A stretch of 64,000 nt of DNA from NCBI GenBank assembly GCA_033807775.1, contig CM066313.1:87297484-87361483 (forward strand), in the 5' to 3' direction. The notes under the pieces were generated by a model that saw only the letters and a program-made list of their open reading frames with translations, had not been told where the DNA came from and made no database searches. This stretch comes from Saussurea involucrata (taxonomy: Eukaryota > Streptophyta > Magnoliopsida > Asterales > Asteraceae). The position numbers and the translations under genes were made by a program. Below are positions 1 through 10,779 of the stretch, in pieces; position 1 is the first letter of the stretch; each line of letters begins with the position of its first letter.

Positions 1-997
1 GTTTTAAATGGTATGGCTGTGATATGGCAGTTAGGTCGAGCCTTAAATCTTAGGAGGTACGATGTTTACTTTACATATATTTTTTATATTTATAAATTAT
101 AGTATTATATAAATTTTATATTTATGTATGTTCAGTATACATATTTATTCTTTTATATATTTACAAATTATATTTTATTATGTTTTATATATTTATGTAT
201 TCGAATCCTCCATATACACAATGTGTATACTGTTCTTAGGATAAATTTTATGATGAAATTTATAATCTATATGTTAAAGTTTTAATATTTATTTATAAAT
301 AGTTTAAGATTTATATAGTTTAGTGTTTTCGATGTAGATTAGGTTTTGAACAATACAATTTTGTATAATGATTTGATAAATACCAAAATGGAAAACTAAC
401 AAATATAATACAATATAATTTGATTTACATAAAATATAAAATATAATATAAATATATTAGATATTTTATATATAAAATAAAGTATAACTTTATAAAATAC
501 AAATATAACATAATCTATAAATATATAAAATATATTATAATTTATATATAATATATAAAATATAATTATATCATAATATAATTTGTATGTAAAATAAAGT
601 ATAACCTTATAAAATATAAATGTGTAGATATATAAGAATACTGTCTTAAAAAAATATTATAATAGAGGTGAGTTCATACGAGATTACTAACTATTTAAAA
701 AAATAAGAAAACAACGTTAATATACAAAATCATATATGATTCACTTACAAAATCAAATATGATTCACGCGACTTTGGCTCGCGAGTGAAGTCGAGGCCAA
801 AGTCGTCCGCGTCAGTTTTTGCAGTTAGTGTAAAATCATATGTAATTTTGCACATGTTTCGTTGAACATTTCTCTATTATAATATGTATATAGATAATAT
901 AAAGTATATAAAATATGCATACATAAAATGTTTAAATACATAAAATGTTCAAATTATTATAATAATACATAATATTATTATTATAATATAATATATA
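1..997. other. AT-rich intergenic DNA, no gene seen
   Basis: The stretch is dominated by A/T runs and TATA-like strings, with no codon-like structure on either strand. A short GC-rich island near 768-815 contains an imperfect inverted repeat, gactttgg paired with ccaaagtc, that could form a small hairpin. Nothing else could be assigned. Confidence 0.6.
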
Positions 998-1225
998 GAA
1001 TAAATTACAAATTTGGTCCCTATGGTTTGAAAATACGTAAAATTAAGGGAAAAGACTAAAAAGGCCGATTTGCTCTCATGGTTAATAGACAAATTGGATG
1101 TCGTTAGCCTCAGAGACCAAACCCAAAACAAAATGCATAGGTGAATGGTTTTTTGTAATAAATGAAAAGACATGATCAGTTACGTAACAACTAACAAACC
1201 ATACGTACGAAATCCGTAATTTACT
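998..1225. mobile_element. MITE-like element with short inverted ends
   Basis: The left end (998-1014, gaataaattacaaattt) and the reverse complement of the right end (1209-1225, gagtaaattacggattt) match over most of 17 bases, enclosing about 230 bp without coding potential. The interior begins with the phrase tttggtccctatggttt, common in plant non-autonomous repeats. No target duplication was recognised, so class and exact ends are uncertain. Confidence 0.35.
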
Positions 1226-1589
1226 CTTTTAACTATTATATTGCTTAATGTTAGATTTGGGTTATTTTTTTAACATATTATTTTGATGATTTTAAACTTG
1301 TCAACTGATTTATCAAATATTTTAATCAAATGTAATTAGTATATTAATTAACTTATCAACTAACAATTAACTTATCAGCTAGTTTGTCAGCGACACTCCT
1401 ACTTTATTGTAATTTGTTATTGACGTGTATTTTTGTTCATACAACAATTTATGTTTGAGAAAGCTACATATTTGGTGTATGTGGTTTATATATATATATA
1501 TATATAAACAACCACATACCAATAACAAATAAAATATAATTTGTAACCAAACAAACATGTACATAAGTATATATAGATTATAATAGACA

Positions 1590-1920
1590 CAATGGTGGAT
1601 CCATGATTTTTGTATATTGGGGGAATTTTAAGGTATGTTAAAGGTCTGTAAATCGTTCAATGTGTTTTTAGCTTAATTTTACGGGTTCGGGAGATTTTTG
1701 AAGTTTTTCAGTTGATTTTTAAAAAATTTAAAGTTTTTTGTCGATTTCGAATGACTTTTTCGATTTTTTTGGTTAATTTCAAGTTTTTTTTTGTTTTTTG
1801 GTTGATTTTTAGGTACTCTCTTTGATTTTTTGATTGGTGGGGAACAGAGATAGAACGTTAATTTCTTGTTTTAGTGGGGGATGGCCACCCACCTTTATAC
1901 AGCTTCATCCGCCCCTGTAT
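1590..1920. mobile_element. Possible decayed DNA-transposon remnant
   Basis: The segment starts near tggtggatccatga and ends near ttcatccgcccctg, loosely inverted ends of a kind seen at many plant non-autonomous elements. It is T-rich inside and encodes nothing. A second gggcggacc-type end lies just to the right, inside the 36-bp tandem duplication. Low-confidence call based only on end similarity. Confidence 0.25.
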
Positions 1921-1932
1921 ACACATACATAT

Positions 1933-2004
1933 GTAACATTCATGGGCGGACCTAGGTAAGAGCATACGGTAACATTCATGGGCGGACCTAGGTAAGAGCA
2001 TACG
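1933..2004. repeat. Exact 36-bp tandem duplication
   Basis: Two back-to-back copies of a 36-base unit beginning gtaacattcatgggcgg, at 1933-1968 and 1969-2004, with no differences seen. Perfect identity in otherwise decayed DNA suggests a recent slippage event or an assembly artefact. Confidence 0.85.
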
Positions 2005-2782
2005 GTGGCAAGTGCCACCGTATTGTTTTTCCGCCGTAAGGTAAAAAAATTAGGTTCGTGAAATGTGCAACAGTATCAATTTGATTTGTGTCACCATATA
2101 TATTTTGAAACTACAATATGTACACAAGTTTTTCTTGGTAGAGTTTGTTTGGAAGAATTTTATTCTACTCAGGACCCAAGTTCAAGTCTTGTTAGAGACA
2201 TTTTTATAGCTTTTAGTTTTTAATTTCATATTTAAAATTTCAAAAACATATCATCAAAGATGAAAACATTTTAACAAACACACATGGTCACGTAAATGAG
2301 CGAGCACATATTTATTTGGTAACAAACTTTTTCCATCAATTATAACGATGCGATATTTATAATGATTGAAAATGTTACCTGACAACGTAAGTAATATTGA
2401 TGATCAATCTTTATCATAAACGGCCTTTAAGTATTCAAATGTACTACCATATAAATTACCAACAAAAATTTGAGATATTGAATATTTCTAAATAAGCTTT
2501 ACAAAAACTCATGACTTATTAAATAAGTTACAAATTAACAAACAATAATATCAGAAACCATATAATAATGTCCATTTGATATTATAAAAGTCAACTGTTG
2601 TTTGTACAAATTGATGAATGATGAAGGCATTAGGTATCATTTTATTGTTCTTGTTCATCAAGGGTTGACTTCCATGGATGCCACCAAGAGGTTGGATCTT
2701 ATTTTTAGATATGGTTTTGAACTTATGTGTTTTTGTTCTCAGGTTTCGATATTTGATTGTATGTGTTTCCATGGTTTATTAG

Positions 2783-2860
2783 TGCCAACGATGTGATCAC
2801 TGTAGATGTACATGCAGCTAAAGATCTCCTAAATTCCGGTCATCGTTATCTTGATGTCAG
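2783..2860 (+). pseudogene. Rhodanese (thiosulfate sulfurtransferase) exon, 5' part of gene
   Basis: Read from 2784 this exon gives the stretch VDVHAAKDLLNSGHRYLDVR, which matches the start of the single-domain plant rhodanese family (Arabidopsis STR16/STR18 type, recalled from the family). These small proteins transfer sulfane sulfur to thiol or cyanide acceptors. The exon is bounded by a plausible acceptor (ttattag, ending at 2782) and by a clear donor (ag/gttagt at 2860/2861), which splits the Arg codon as expected. No following exon is found on this strand before element A begins at 3835, so this is a gene fragment. The catalytic-cysteine exons of a rhodanese lie at 23498-24048 on the other strand and cover the complementary C-terminal half. 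Confidence 0.7.
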
Positions 2861-3320
2861 GTTAGTAAAAGAAGATAAGAATTTATAACCATTTCTAAAT
2901 GAATTAAACGAATTAAAATTAGGCACTACATGTTCAAAAAACTCGTTATGCATAAATCTGGGTGCGTATTAGCATACTTTTTCTAGCTTTCTTTGTATGT
3001 GTTGGTGACTATACGTGCACAATGGCGAAAAGTGTTAAGGTTTGCTTCATCTTTTTAAATATATTTTTAAATTTATATCAATTGTGAGTTTTTATATTCG
3101 GGTTCCCTTCAAATTTACCCCTTTCATAGCGTAACTTCAAGGTTTAACTTTTGGAGGCACGGTCCACACTAGAGATGCATAATTGGGCTCGAGGATCAAA
3201 CTTGACCATAACTAGGCCCATTTCACGCCCAAAAGCCCGATCAACCCTTAATTTTCATCGACTAAGGACCGATTATTGCAAAGCCTGGTTAATTAATGGA
3301 CCCACACAAGCCCGTTTACC
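2861..3320. other. Intron or flank of rhodanese fragment, no further exon seen
   Basis: This AT-rich stretch follows the splice donor at 2861. I looked for the expected next rhodanese exon (the aspartate/glutamate-rich loop and NIPY-like motif) and did not find it. A possible short reading frame at 3151-3348 has no recognisable homology. Confidence 0.5.
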
Positions 3321-3785
3321 TAGGGGTGTAAACGAGTCGAGTTTTTAATGAGCTACTCGAGCTCGAGACTAATAGTTGTCGAGCTCGAGTCAATCGCGAA
3401 CACTCAATAGAGCACGCTTAACTTCACGAGTCGAGCTCCATAACACCAATGTTCGACTCAACTCGTTCGAAAACTCGATTAAGCTTTACGAGCCGAGTCG
3501 AGCCATTCAAGCATACACTTTTTCGAGCCAAACATATTTATATGTTTACAAATTATATAATCAAAATATAAAAAAATATCGATCTTGAATACATAAACGA
3601 TTTAATTGATCTTGAATTCGAGTTCATAAACGAGCATCGAGCTTGAACATTGAAAAAATATTCGAGCTCGAGCTTGAACCCCATTTTAAAATTTTAATTG
3701 AGCTCGAGTCGAACCTGGTATTATTTTTTCGAGCTCGGCTCAAATAACGTACTACTCGACTCGACTCGTATCGTTTACACCCTTA
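3321..3785. mobile_element. hAT-like MITE rich in gagctcgag
   Basis: The ends are inverted: aggggtgtaaacga at 3322-3335 against tcgtttacaccctt at 3771-3784, with one mismatch. The interior is filled with repeated cgagctcgag / gagtcgag words on both strands, giving a highly self-complementary transcript. This terminal sequence is typical of abundant non-autonomous plant elements usually placed near hAT. No clean 8-bp target duplication is visible. A truncated relative with the same end (agggctgtaaacgaacc) lies at about 56340. Confidence 0.6.
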
Positions 3786-3834
3786 CAATTCCCTCTTTGT
3801 AGTGTCATTTTAAGGTTATAGATTTGAAGACATG

Positions 3835-5485
3835 TGTAACGTCCCAAAACTTAAAATGCAATATCATAAAATAAGCATTTGAATTACATAATAAACTTGT
3901 CTTTACATCAACATCAAAGTATGCTAAACAAATGACGACGGAAGTCTCTAAAGCCACATCCGAGTTCTATGTATAGTCCTCCGTCAAAATCTTGGAGTCA
4001 CTAAGAGCTCCAAATCCTTCTTGCCTCCTCCTAGTTCTTACTAGAAGAACCCACGATACGCTTACCTGAAAATGATTTAGTTTTTGAAAAGCGAGGGTTA
4101 GACCAAAAGGTCTAGTGAATTCCCTCCATAAAAGATTTATCATATAATAAATTCATTTCCTTATAACAGTTCGTAAACTTCACATTCTCATCATACAAGG
4201 TTAACACAGGGTTCAGGGATCGCATAAGCTACTACGAGCGGGGCCTAACGGACACTCTCTCGTCTACACAGGAGTCCAAATGGACCCCTGTTCCTTCATG
4301 TAGGAGAAAACGAATTCCAACCTACAAGCTAACCTCCATATGCCCAAAGAATTATCAAATTCCCTGGCACCCTGACCCCATTGTGTAAACCGACTCCACA
4401 TAGCATACACATAACATTGTAACATCACACTGACTGAAAACTTTAACTTAACGTTTAGATCAATAAATAACGTACAGTTCATGAAAAACATGCATACTTT
4501 TATAAGGCAAAACATTCTCGTGAGGAAACCATTTCAGTAAAATAAGTACGTCATAAAAAAAGTTGAGAGAAATCACCTGGTAGCAAATCTCTTCCTAACC
4601 TTCTGTCTCGTTCCGTCCGTAAACCTAATAAATTATTTATAAAATAATTAGATTTAACTAGATCTCGGATCTTAACTTTCTTCTCTTAACTCGGTCCTAA
4701 AATAGTTAGAACTCTTAACTTCATACTAGGCCCCTAATACATAATTTAGACCTAAAATATAGTCAAGCCCAACAAAATTCTAAGTCCATAAGGATTAAGA
4801 CACTCTCGGCCCATCAAAGCCATTCGACCCAACCACCCCTCTCGGCCCAAACCACCTACGGTCCAAGTGTCAATATGGCTTGCGTTGAACCAGGTTTGCG
4901 CCAGGCTTGGGTTTGCGCCACCTAAGTTTTGTGCCACCTGGGTATTGCGCCAACTTGCAGGTTTCGAATCAGAAATGAGCCCATAATATTTCTAACTTCC
5001 ATTTCTTCCTAATCGTTCCATTAATGAGGTTTTTACCATACATTCCTAATCAAACTCGATTCATAACACTCACTAACAAGCACGATTTCTTATAATCAAT
5101 TTAATCCCAATAGATTAGCACTCCAATTAAAGGGGTAAAATCCACCAGAGGTTTGAAACAACAACACAGCTAAATCCCCAAGAACAATTGGAAATCTAAC
5201 ATATCTTGCTATTTAGAGTGCAAGAGACAATATGGAATTAAGGTTTACTTACCCAAATGGAGTCTCTTCACGATAGTTGCTAAGCTTTCTCTATCAACCC
5301 TTTCACGCTAAAACTTCTCAGCCGCCACAGTGATGAATAAAAAAATGATGAACAGTGACCAAACCTAGGGATTTGGCCCATTTAAATATGTTCCACTATT
5401 TACACATAAGTCCCCAAGACAAACTTTCATTCTTTTAAAATCAGGACACTAAACTATCCAACCTACTGAATTTTGGGTTATTACA
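3835..5485 (-). repeat. Element A 3' LTR (1651 bp)
   Basis: It begins TGTAACGTCCC and ends GGTTATTACA on the plus strand. Compared with the other LTR of A it holds about 298 extra bases (3959-4256), so the other copy has a deletion there, or this one an insertion. At about 4860-4960 it contains repeated ttgcgccacctgggt-type words, a short-period GC-rich array roughly 525-625 bp from the LTR's own 5' end. Confidence 0.92.
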
Positions 5486-5500
5486 ACACTCCCCCCTTAA
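5486..5500 (-). other. Element A polypurine tract
   Basis: On the minus strand this is a purine run (ttaaggggggagtgt) directly abutting the 3' LTR, the usual plus-strand DNA priming site of LTR elements. Confidence 0.8.
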
Positions 5501-5523
5501 AAGAATTCCGTCCCCAGAATTCC

Positions 5524-8500
5524 TCATTGGAAGAGATGTGGGTACCTCGCCCTCATTTCTGATTCCAACTCCCACGTAGCCTCCGGGACCTTGTGATGCC
5601 GCCATTGAACCTTTACTAGCTTAGTCTCCTTGTTCCGTGACTTCCTTACTTTAAAATCCGTGATAGCTTCAGGTTCCTCTACGAAATTCAATTTCTCATC
5701 CACCTTAATGTCATTTAACGGCACCGCTTTGGTCACGTCGGCTAGACATTTTCTTAAATTCGACACATGAAACGCATTGTGGATGCCCCGCAGCTCTTCG
5801 GGTAGATCCAACCTATACGCCACTTCTCCGATTCGCTCGGTAATCTCAAACGGTCCGATATAATATGGACTTAACTTCCCATGTTTCCCAAATCGTACCA
5901 CTCCTTTCCACGGGGACACCTTCATCAACACGAAATCCCCGACTTGGAATTCTATGTCTTTTCGCCTCTTATCCGCATAACTCTTTTGTCGGTCGCGAGC
6001 GACCTTCAGTCTTTCACGTACCTAAACTATCTTTTCGGAAGTCAGCTATACTAACTCTGGTCCGGCCAACTGTCTCTCTCCCACTTCGTTCCAACACAAG
6101 GGTGTCCGACATTTTCTACCGTAGAGTGCTTCAAATGGCGCTGCCTTGATGCTCGAGTGGTAGCTATTATTGTAAGTGAACTCGATCAATGGTAGGTGTT
6201 TTTCCCAAGAGCCTTGGAAGTCTAAAGCACATGCTCTCAACATGTCCTCCAACATCTGGATCGTTCGCTCACTCTGACCGTCGGTCTGAGGATGATAAGC
6301 GGTACTCATCTTGATCTGCGACCCCATTTCTCTTTGGAAGCTCCTCCAAAACGTGGAGGTGAACCTGCTATCTCAGTCATATATTATCGACAAAGGCACA
6401 CCGTTACGGGTTACGATCTCGTCGATGTATAATTTTGCTAACTGATCCAACGAGTACGACTCTCGTATAGGCAGGAAGTGTGCTGATTTCGTAAGTCGAT
6501 CCACGATCACCCAAATGGCATCATAACCCCTTGGAGTTCTAGGCAAGTGGGTCACGAAATCCATTATGATCTGGTCTCACTTCCACATTGGTATCTCCAA
6601 TGACTGGAGCTTCCCGTACGGTCGTTGATGCTCAATCTTTACTCGCAAGCACGTCATACAGGTCTCTACCAACTGAGCTACTCCCTTTTTCATTCCAGGC
6701 CACCAATAGTCTCGGTGTAGATCTCCATACATCTTGTTAGTCCCGAGGTGAATTGTGTATTTTGACTTGTGAGCTTCGTCCATAATCAGCTTTCGGAGTT
6801 CTCCGAGTTTCGGAACCCAGATCCTCCCCTTAAGACACTTCACCCCTCGACTATCTTCCATTAACAAGGACACTTGTCCTACCATTCTTTCCTTCTTGAG
6901 ATTTTCGGCTTCGAGCGCTTCAACTTGATATTTCTTTATCTTTGTTAATAAATTGAACGTCACCTCGGCCCCCATGGCCACAATACTAGGGGTTTCGCTT
7001 CGTTCCTTACGGCTCAAAGCATCCGCCACTACGTTCGCCTTACCCGGGTGATATTCAATCTTACAGTCGTAGTCAGTCAACAATTCAATCCATCTTCTTT
7101 GGCGCATGTTCAACTCCTTTTGGTCAAAGGGATGACACAAGCTTTTATGGTCCGTGAAGATCTGACACTTCGTCCCATAAAGGTAATGTCGCCAAATCTT
7201 CAAAGCGAAAACCACCGCCGCCAATTCTAAATCATGAGTAGGGTATCGAACTTCGTGATCCTTCAATTGCCGTGAGGCATAAGCGATCACCTTACCTCGC
7301 TGCTGAGTACACAACCCAAACCGAGCTTCGATGCATCGCTGAAAACCACAAAATCATCCGAACCGTCCGGTAATGACAACACCGGGGCGCTGCTCAACAT
7401 CGCCTTCAGCCCTTTAAATGCTTCCTCTTGCTTCTCCGACCAAGCGAACTTGACATTCTTCTTGGTTACAGATGTCAATGGCGTGGCAATACGCGAAAAG
7501 TTCTTTATGAACTTTCGGTAGTACCCCGCTAGTCCGAGGAAACTTCGCACTTCAGACGGGTTCTTAGGTTGCTCCAAGTCTCGGATGACTTCAATCTTAG
7601 ACGGGTCTACCATGATTCCTTTCTCTGACACCACGTGTCCGAGAAACTGTACCTCCCTTAGCCAAAACTCGCACTTAGAAAACTTCGCATACATCTTCTC
7701 TTGCTTTAGCAGCTCGAGAATTTTTCGAAGGTGGCTTTCGTGCTCCTCTTTCGATCTTGAAAATATCAGAATATCATCTATGAACACTATCACGAACTTG
7801 TCTAAATAAGGTTGGCACACCCTATTCATTAGGTCCATGAATGCTGTCGGGGCGTTGGTTAGTCCGAACGGCATCACCAAAAATTCGTAGTGTCCATACC
7901 TGGTTCTGAAAGCGGTCTTCGGCACATCCTCCTCCCTTACCTTGAGTTGGTGATAACCCGACCTCAAGTCTATCTTGGAGAAGTAATTGGCTCCTTGCAA
8001 CTGATCGAACAGGTCGTCAATCCTCGATATCGGATACTTGTTCTTGATCGTGACCTTGTTGAGTTCTCGGTAATCTATGCACATTCGCATAGTACCGTCC
8101 TTCTTCTTCACGAAGAGCACAGGTGCTCCCCACGGAGACGTACTTGGTCTAACAAATCCCTTGTCTAGCAACTCCTGCAACTGAGTCATCATTTCCTTCA
8201 TTTCGTACGGCGCCAATCTATAAGGTGCACGTGCAATTGGTGCGGCTCTAGGCATCAAATCAATTCTGAACTCGATCTGACGACCCGGAGGTAGACTTGT
8301 CAAGTCATCCCGAATTACTTCCGGATACTCACTTACCACTCGCACATCACCCACCCCATGTTTCTCTTTCTTGGCGTCCAACATGTACGCCAAGAATCCT
8401 TGACACCCCTTCCTCAAACACTTAGTAGCCCTAATCATGGAGATAAGGCTAGTGGTTCTATCACGACGATTCCCATAGATCACTACAGTATCTCCATCAG

Positions 8501-10242
8501 GTAACCGAACCCTGATCAACTTTTTGTTGCAAACGATATTCGCATCATTTGCGGCTAACCAGTCCATACCCAACACTACATCAAACTCTCCCATTGCCAT
8601 GGGATATAACTTCATAGACACTAACCTCCCTTCAATATCTATGACGCAATCCTCTACTACCTCCTTAACATACACCCAATTGTCATTGACAGTTTCCACC
8701 TCTAGTGATCTCTCCAAACATCTAGGCCTCACCTCCAAACATTTCATAAAAGCATGAGATATAAAAGAGCGATTTGCTCCTGAATCAAACAACACATTGG
8801 CACATAGAGAGTTCACTAGAAATGTACCTGCCACCACATCTGGTACTTTCTTCGCCTCCTCCGCAGTCATACGGAACGCACGTCCCTTTGGACGTGCCGG
8901 TTCTGCTCCCTTGTCATTTCCTTTCCCACCCTGTTGTTCACCATACGAGACTGATCCCCCTTTCTTCAGTTTTGGGCAATCATTACGCATGTGGCCAGTA
9001 GCCCCACATTCGTAACAAGATTTTCCCCCACTCCGACAATCCTTTGACATGTGGTCGGGCAAGCCACACCGGTAGCATGAGTTTGAACTTGCCATGCACT
9101 CTCCCCGGTGCACTCTGTTACATTTCGTACATGGTTTTCCAACGGTATCCTTACTAACACGATTGTCTGGTCGAAACACTTTCCCTTTTCTGAAGTCATT
9201 ACCCGATCCATCCCATTTGCGTTTATCACCACTCTTCTCAGTCGTTTGGAGAACCTTTTCTTTCTCGATCATCTCGGCCGCGTTAATGGCCGCCTGAAAG
9301 GTAGTGGATGAATTGTTCCACCCGTCGTTCCTCAGTTGGCACATACAAGTCCGTGAAACGAGACTTCTCGATAAACTTTGTAGTATAATCACGCAATGTC
9401 ATACTTTCCTGATCCAAACCCAAAAATTCTTCTTCCAACCTTTTCACTGTCGCGAGTGGACATAATTGAGCTTTGAACCCGTCTACAAACATTTCCCACA
9501 TCATTCCTTTAGCCATTTCCGAACCTTTTCCCCCAGTCTCTGCATCTCACCAGTACACTGCCTCAGACTTCAGCATGGATAGGGCAAACATCACCCGATC
9601 CCCATCAGCACACTTACACGTATCAAACACTAGCTCCATTTCCTTCACCTATTTCATTGCCAGAACCGGATCACACTCACCCTTGAAAGTAGGGGGCTTG
9701 CATGAGGCAAAGGCCTTGTAACTGCACCCCTTGGCTGCTGACTCATTCACCACTAGAGAAATTGCTTTAGAGTGACTCCCAGTACCAGTCTCTACCGGGC
9801 TTCACAGTTCCACAATTTCCCTGTTCTCACTCGCTTCTTTGCTTCCCGAGGCTGACTCATTCTGTTTAGTGAGGAGAGCCTGCAAAGTCTCTTGAATCTT
9901 ACCCAATTCAGCAGCTAGGTTCTCTCGAGTGACAAAAGTAGATCCGCGACCTCGACCCCGTCCCCTTGGCTGAGTTACCCTCCTTGCAGAAGCTGAACTC
10001 TCCAGAAGAGAGTCTTCTTGATGCACGGGAACTTCCACACTCCTCGTTCTTCTAGTTGCACGAGTCGTTCTCAGGTTTGGGTTTCCCCCATCCCCGACCA
10101 CTTGGGTGGAGGTCCGGCGGGGTGTTCTTCCTCGACCCCTACCTCTTCCCCTTCCACGGGTAATAGTTGCCCTCGCCGGTTCCACCGGTCCATTCTCTAG
10201 CACAGCAGGTGCCGACCTACTCCTCGAAGTTCTCACAGTCAT
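5524..10242 (-). pseudogene. Element A gag-pol polyprotein, multiply broken
   Basis: It starts at the Met of MTVRTSRSRS (10242), followed by an RG-rich basic gag N-terminus, gag core, two CCHC knuckles (CYRCGLPDHMSKDC and CYECGATGHMRNDC), protease with intact DSGA, reverse transcriptase with FIDD, RNase H, HHCC and DDE integrase, and a chromodomain ending at 5524. The longest open block is 7287-9392. Breaks seen: stops near 9800, 9650 and 9548 in gag; a deletion with frameshift near 9300-9320 removing about 14 codons relative to element C; a 1-nt deletion near 7300 in RNase H; stops near 6575, 6372, 6050 and 6023 in integrase. Most stops are TGG to TGA/TAG or CGA/CAG to TGA/TAG changes, the signature of methylcytosine deamination. 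Confidence 0.93.
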
Positions 10243-10520
10243 TTCGCTAAAGCTGAAAGAAAACAACAATTAACCTTTGTTAGACATGACACAACAATTT
10301 TGCTATATAAGGTAAGTTTAAGCACGCACATGTACCTGTAAGTTTTCCATTACACTGGTCAGGTGTAATCCCAAACTTACCTTACACGCTTGTCCTTGAC
10401 ACCTTATTCTTAAGCGCATATATAGTGATCGTTCTTAGAGGCAATCTTATGTCTCGACTGTGTTCTTCATCCTACAGTTTAAGTTTAGGCCCGCATGGTC
10501 ACCTAAATCCCTTAAACTAA
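10243..10520 (-). other. Element A untranslated leader
   Basis: This lies between primer site and gag start and has no reading frame of note. It is closely matched by the leader of element C (31068-31345), including the phrase tgctatataaggtaagttt, which supports A and C being sister families. Confidence 0.7.
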
Positions 10521-10533
10521 GGCTCTGATACCA
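10521..10533 (-). other. Element A primer binding site
   Basis: The plus strand reads GGCTCTGATACCA, so the minus strand is TGGTATCAGAGCC, the standard complement to the 3' end of initiator tRNA-Met used by plant Gypsy elements. It sits two bases inside the 5' LTR. Confidence 0.9.
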
Positions 10534-10535
10534 TT

Positions 10536-10779
10536 TGTAACATCCCAAAAACTTAAACATGCAATATCATAAAATAAGCATTCGAATTACATAATAAACT
10601 TGTCTTTACATCAACATCAAAGTATGCTAAACAAACGACAACAGAAGTCTCTAAAGCCACAACTCTCGTCTACACCGGAGTCCAAATTGACCCCCTGTTC
10701 CTTCATGTAGGAGAAAACGAATTCCAACCTACAAGCTAACCTCCATATTCCCAAAGAATTATCAAATTCCCTAGCACCC
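10536..10779 (-). repeat. Element A 5' LTR, distal part before element B
   Basis: It matches 3835 onward of the other LTR, lacks the roughly 298-bp segment, and is interrupted after the caccc target site at 10775-10779. The continuation starts at 21466. Confidence 0.92.

Noticed and set aside
3322..3784. A long hairpin precursor (miRNA-like) from the gagctcgag-rich element
   Set aside because: Self-complementarity is spread over many short words rather than one extended arm, as expected for a MITE. There is no evidence of a defined stem for processing.
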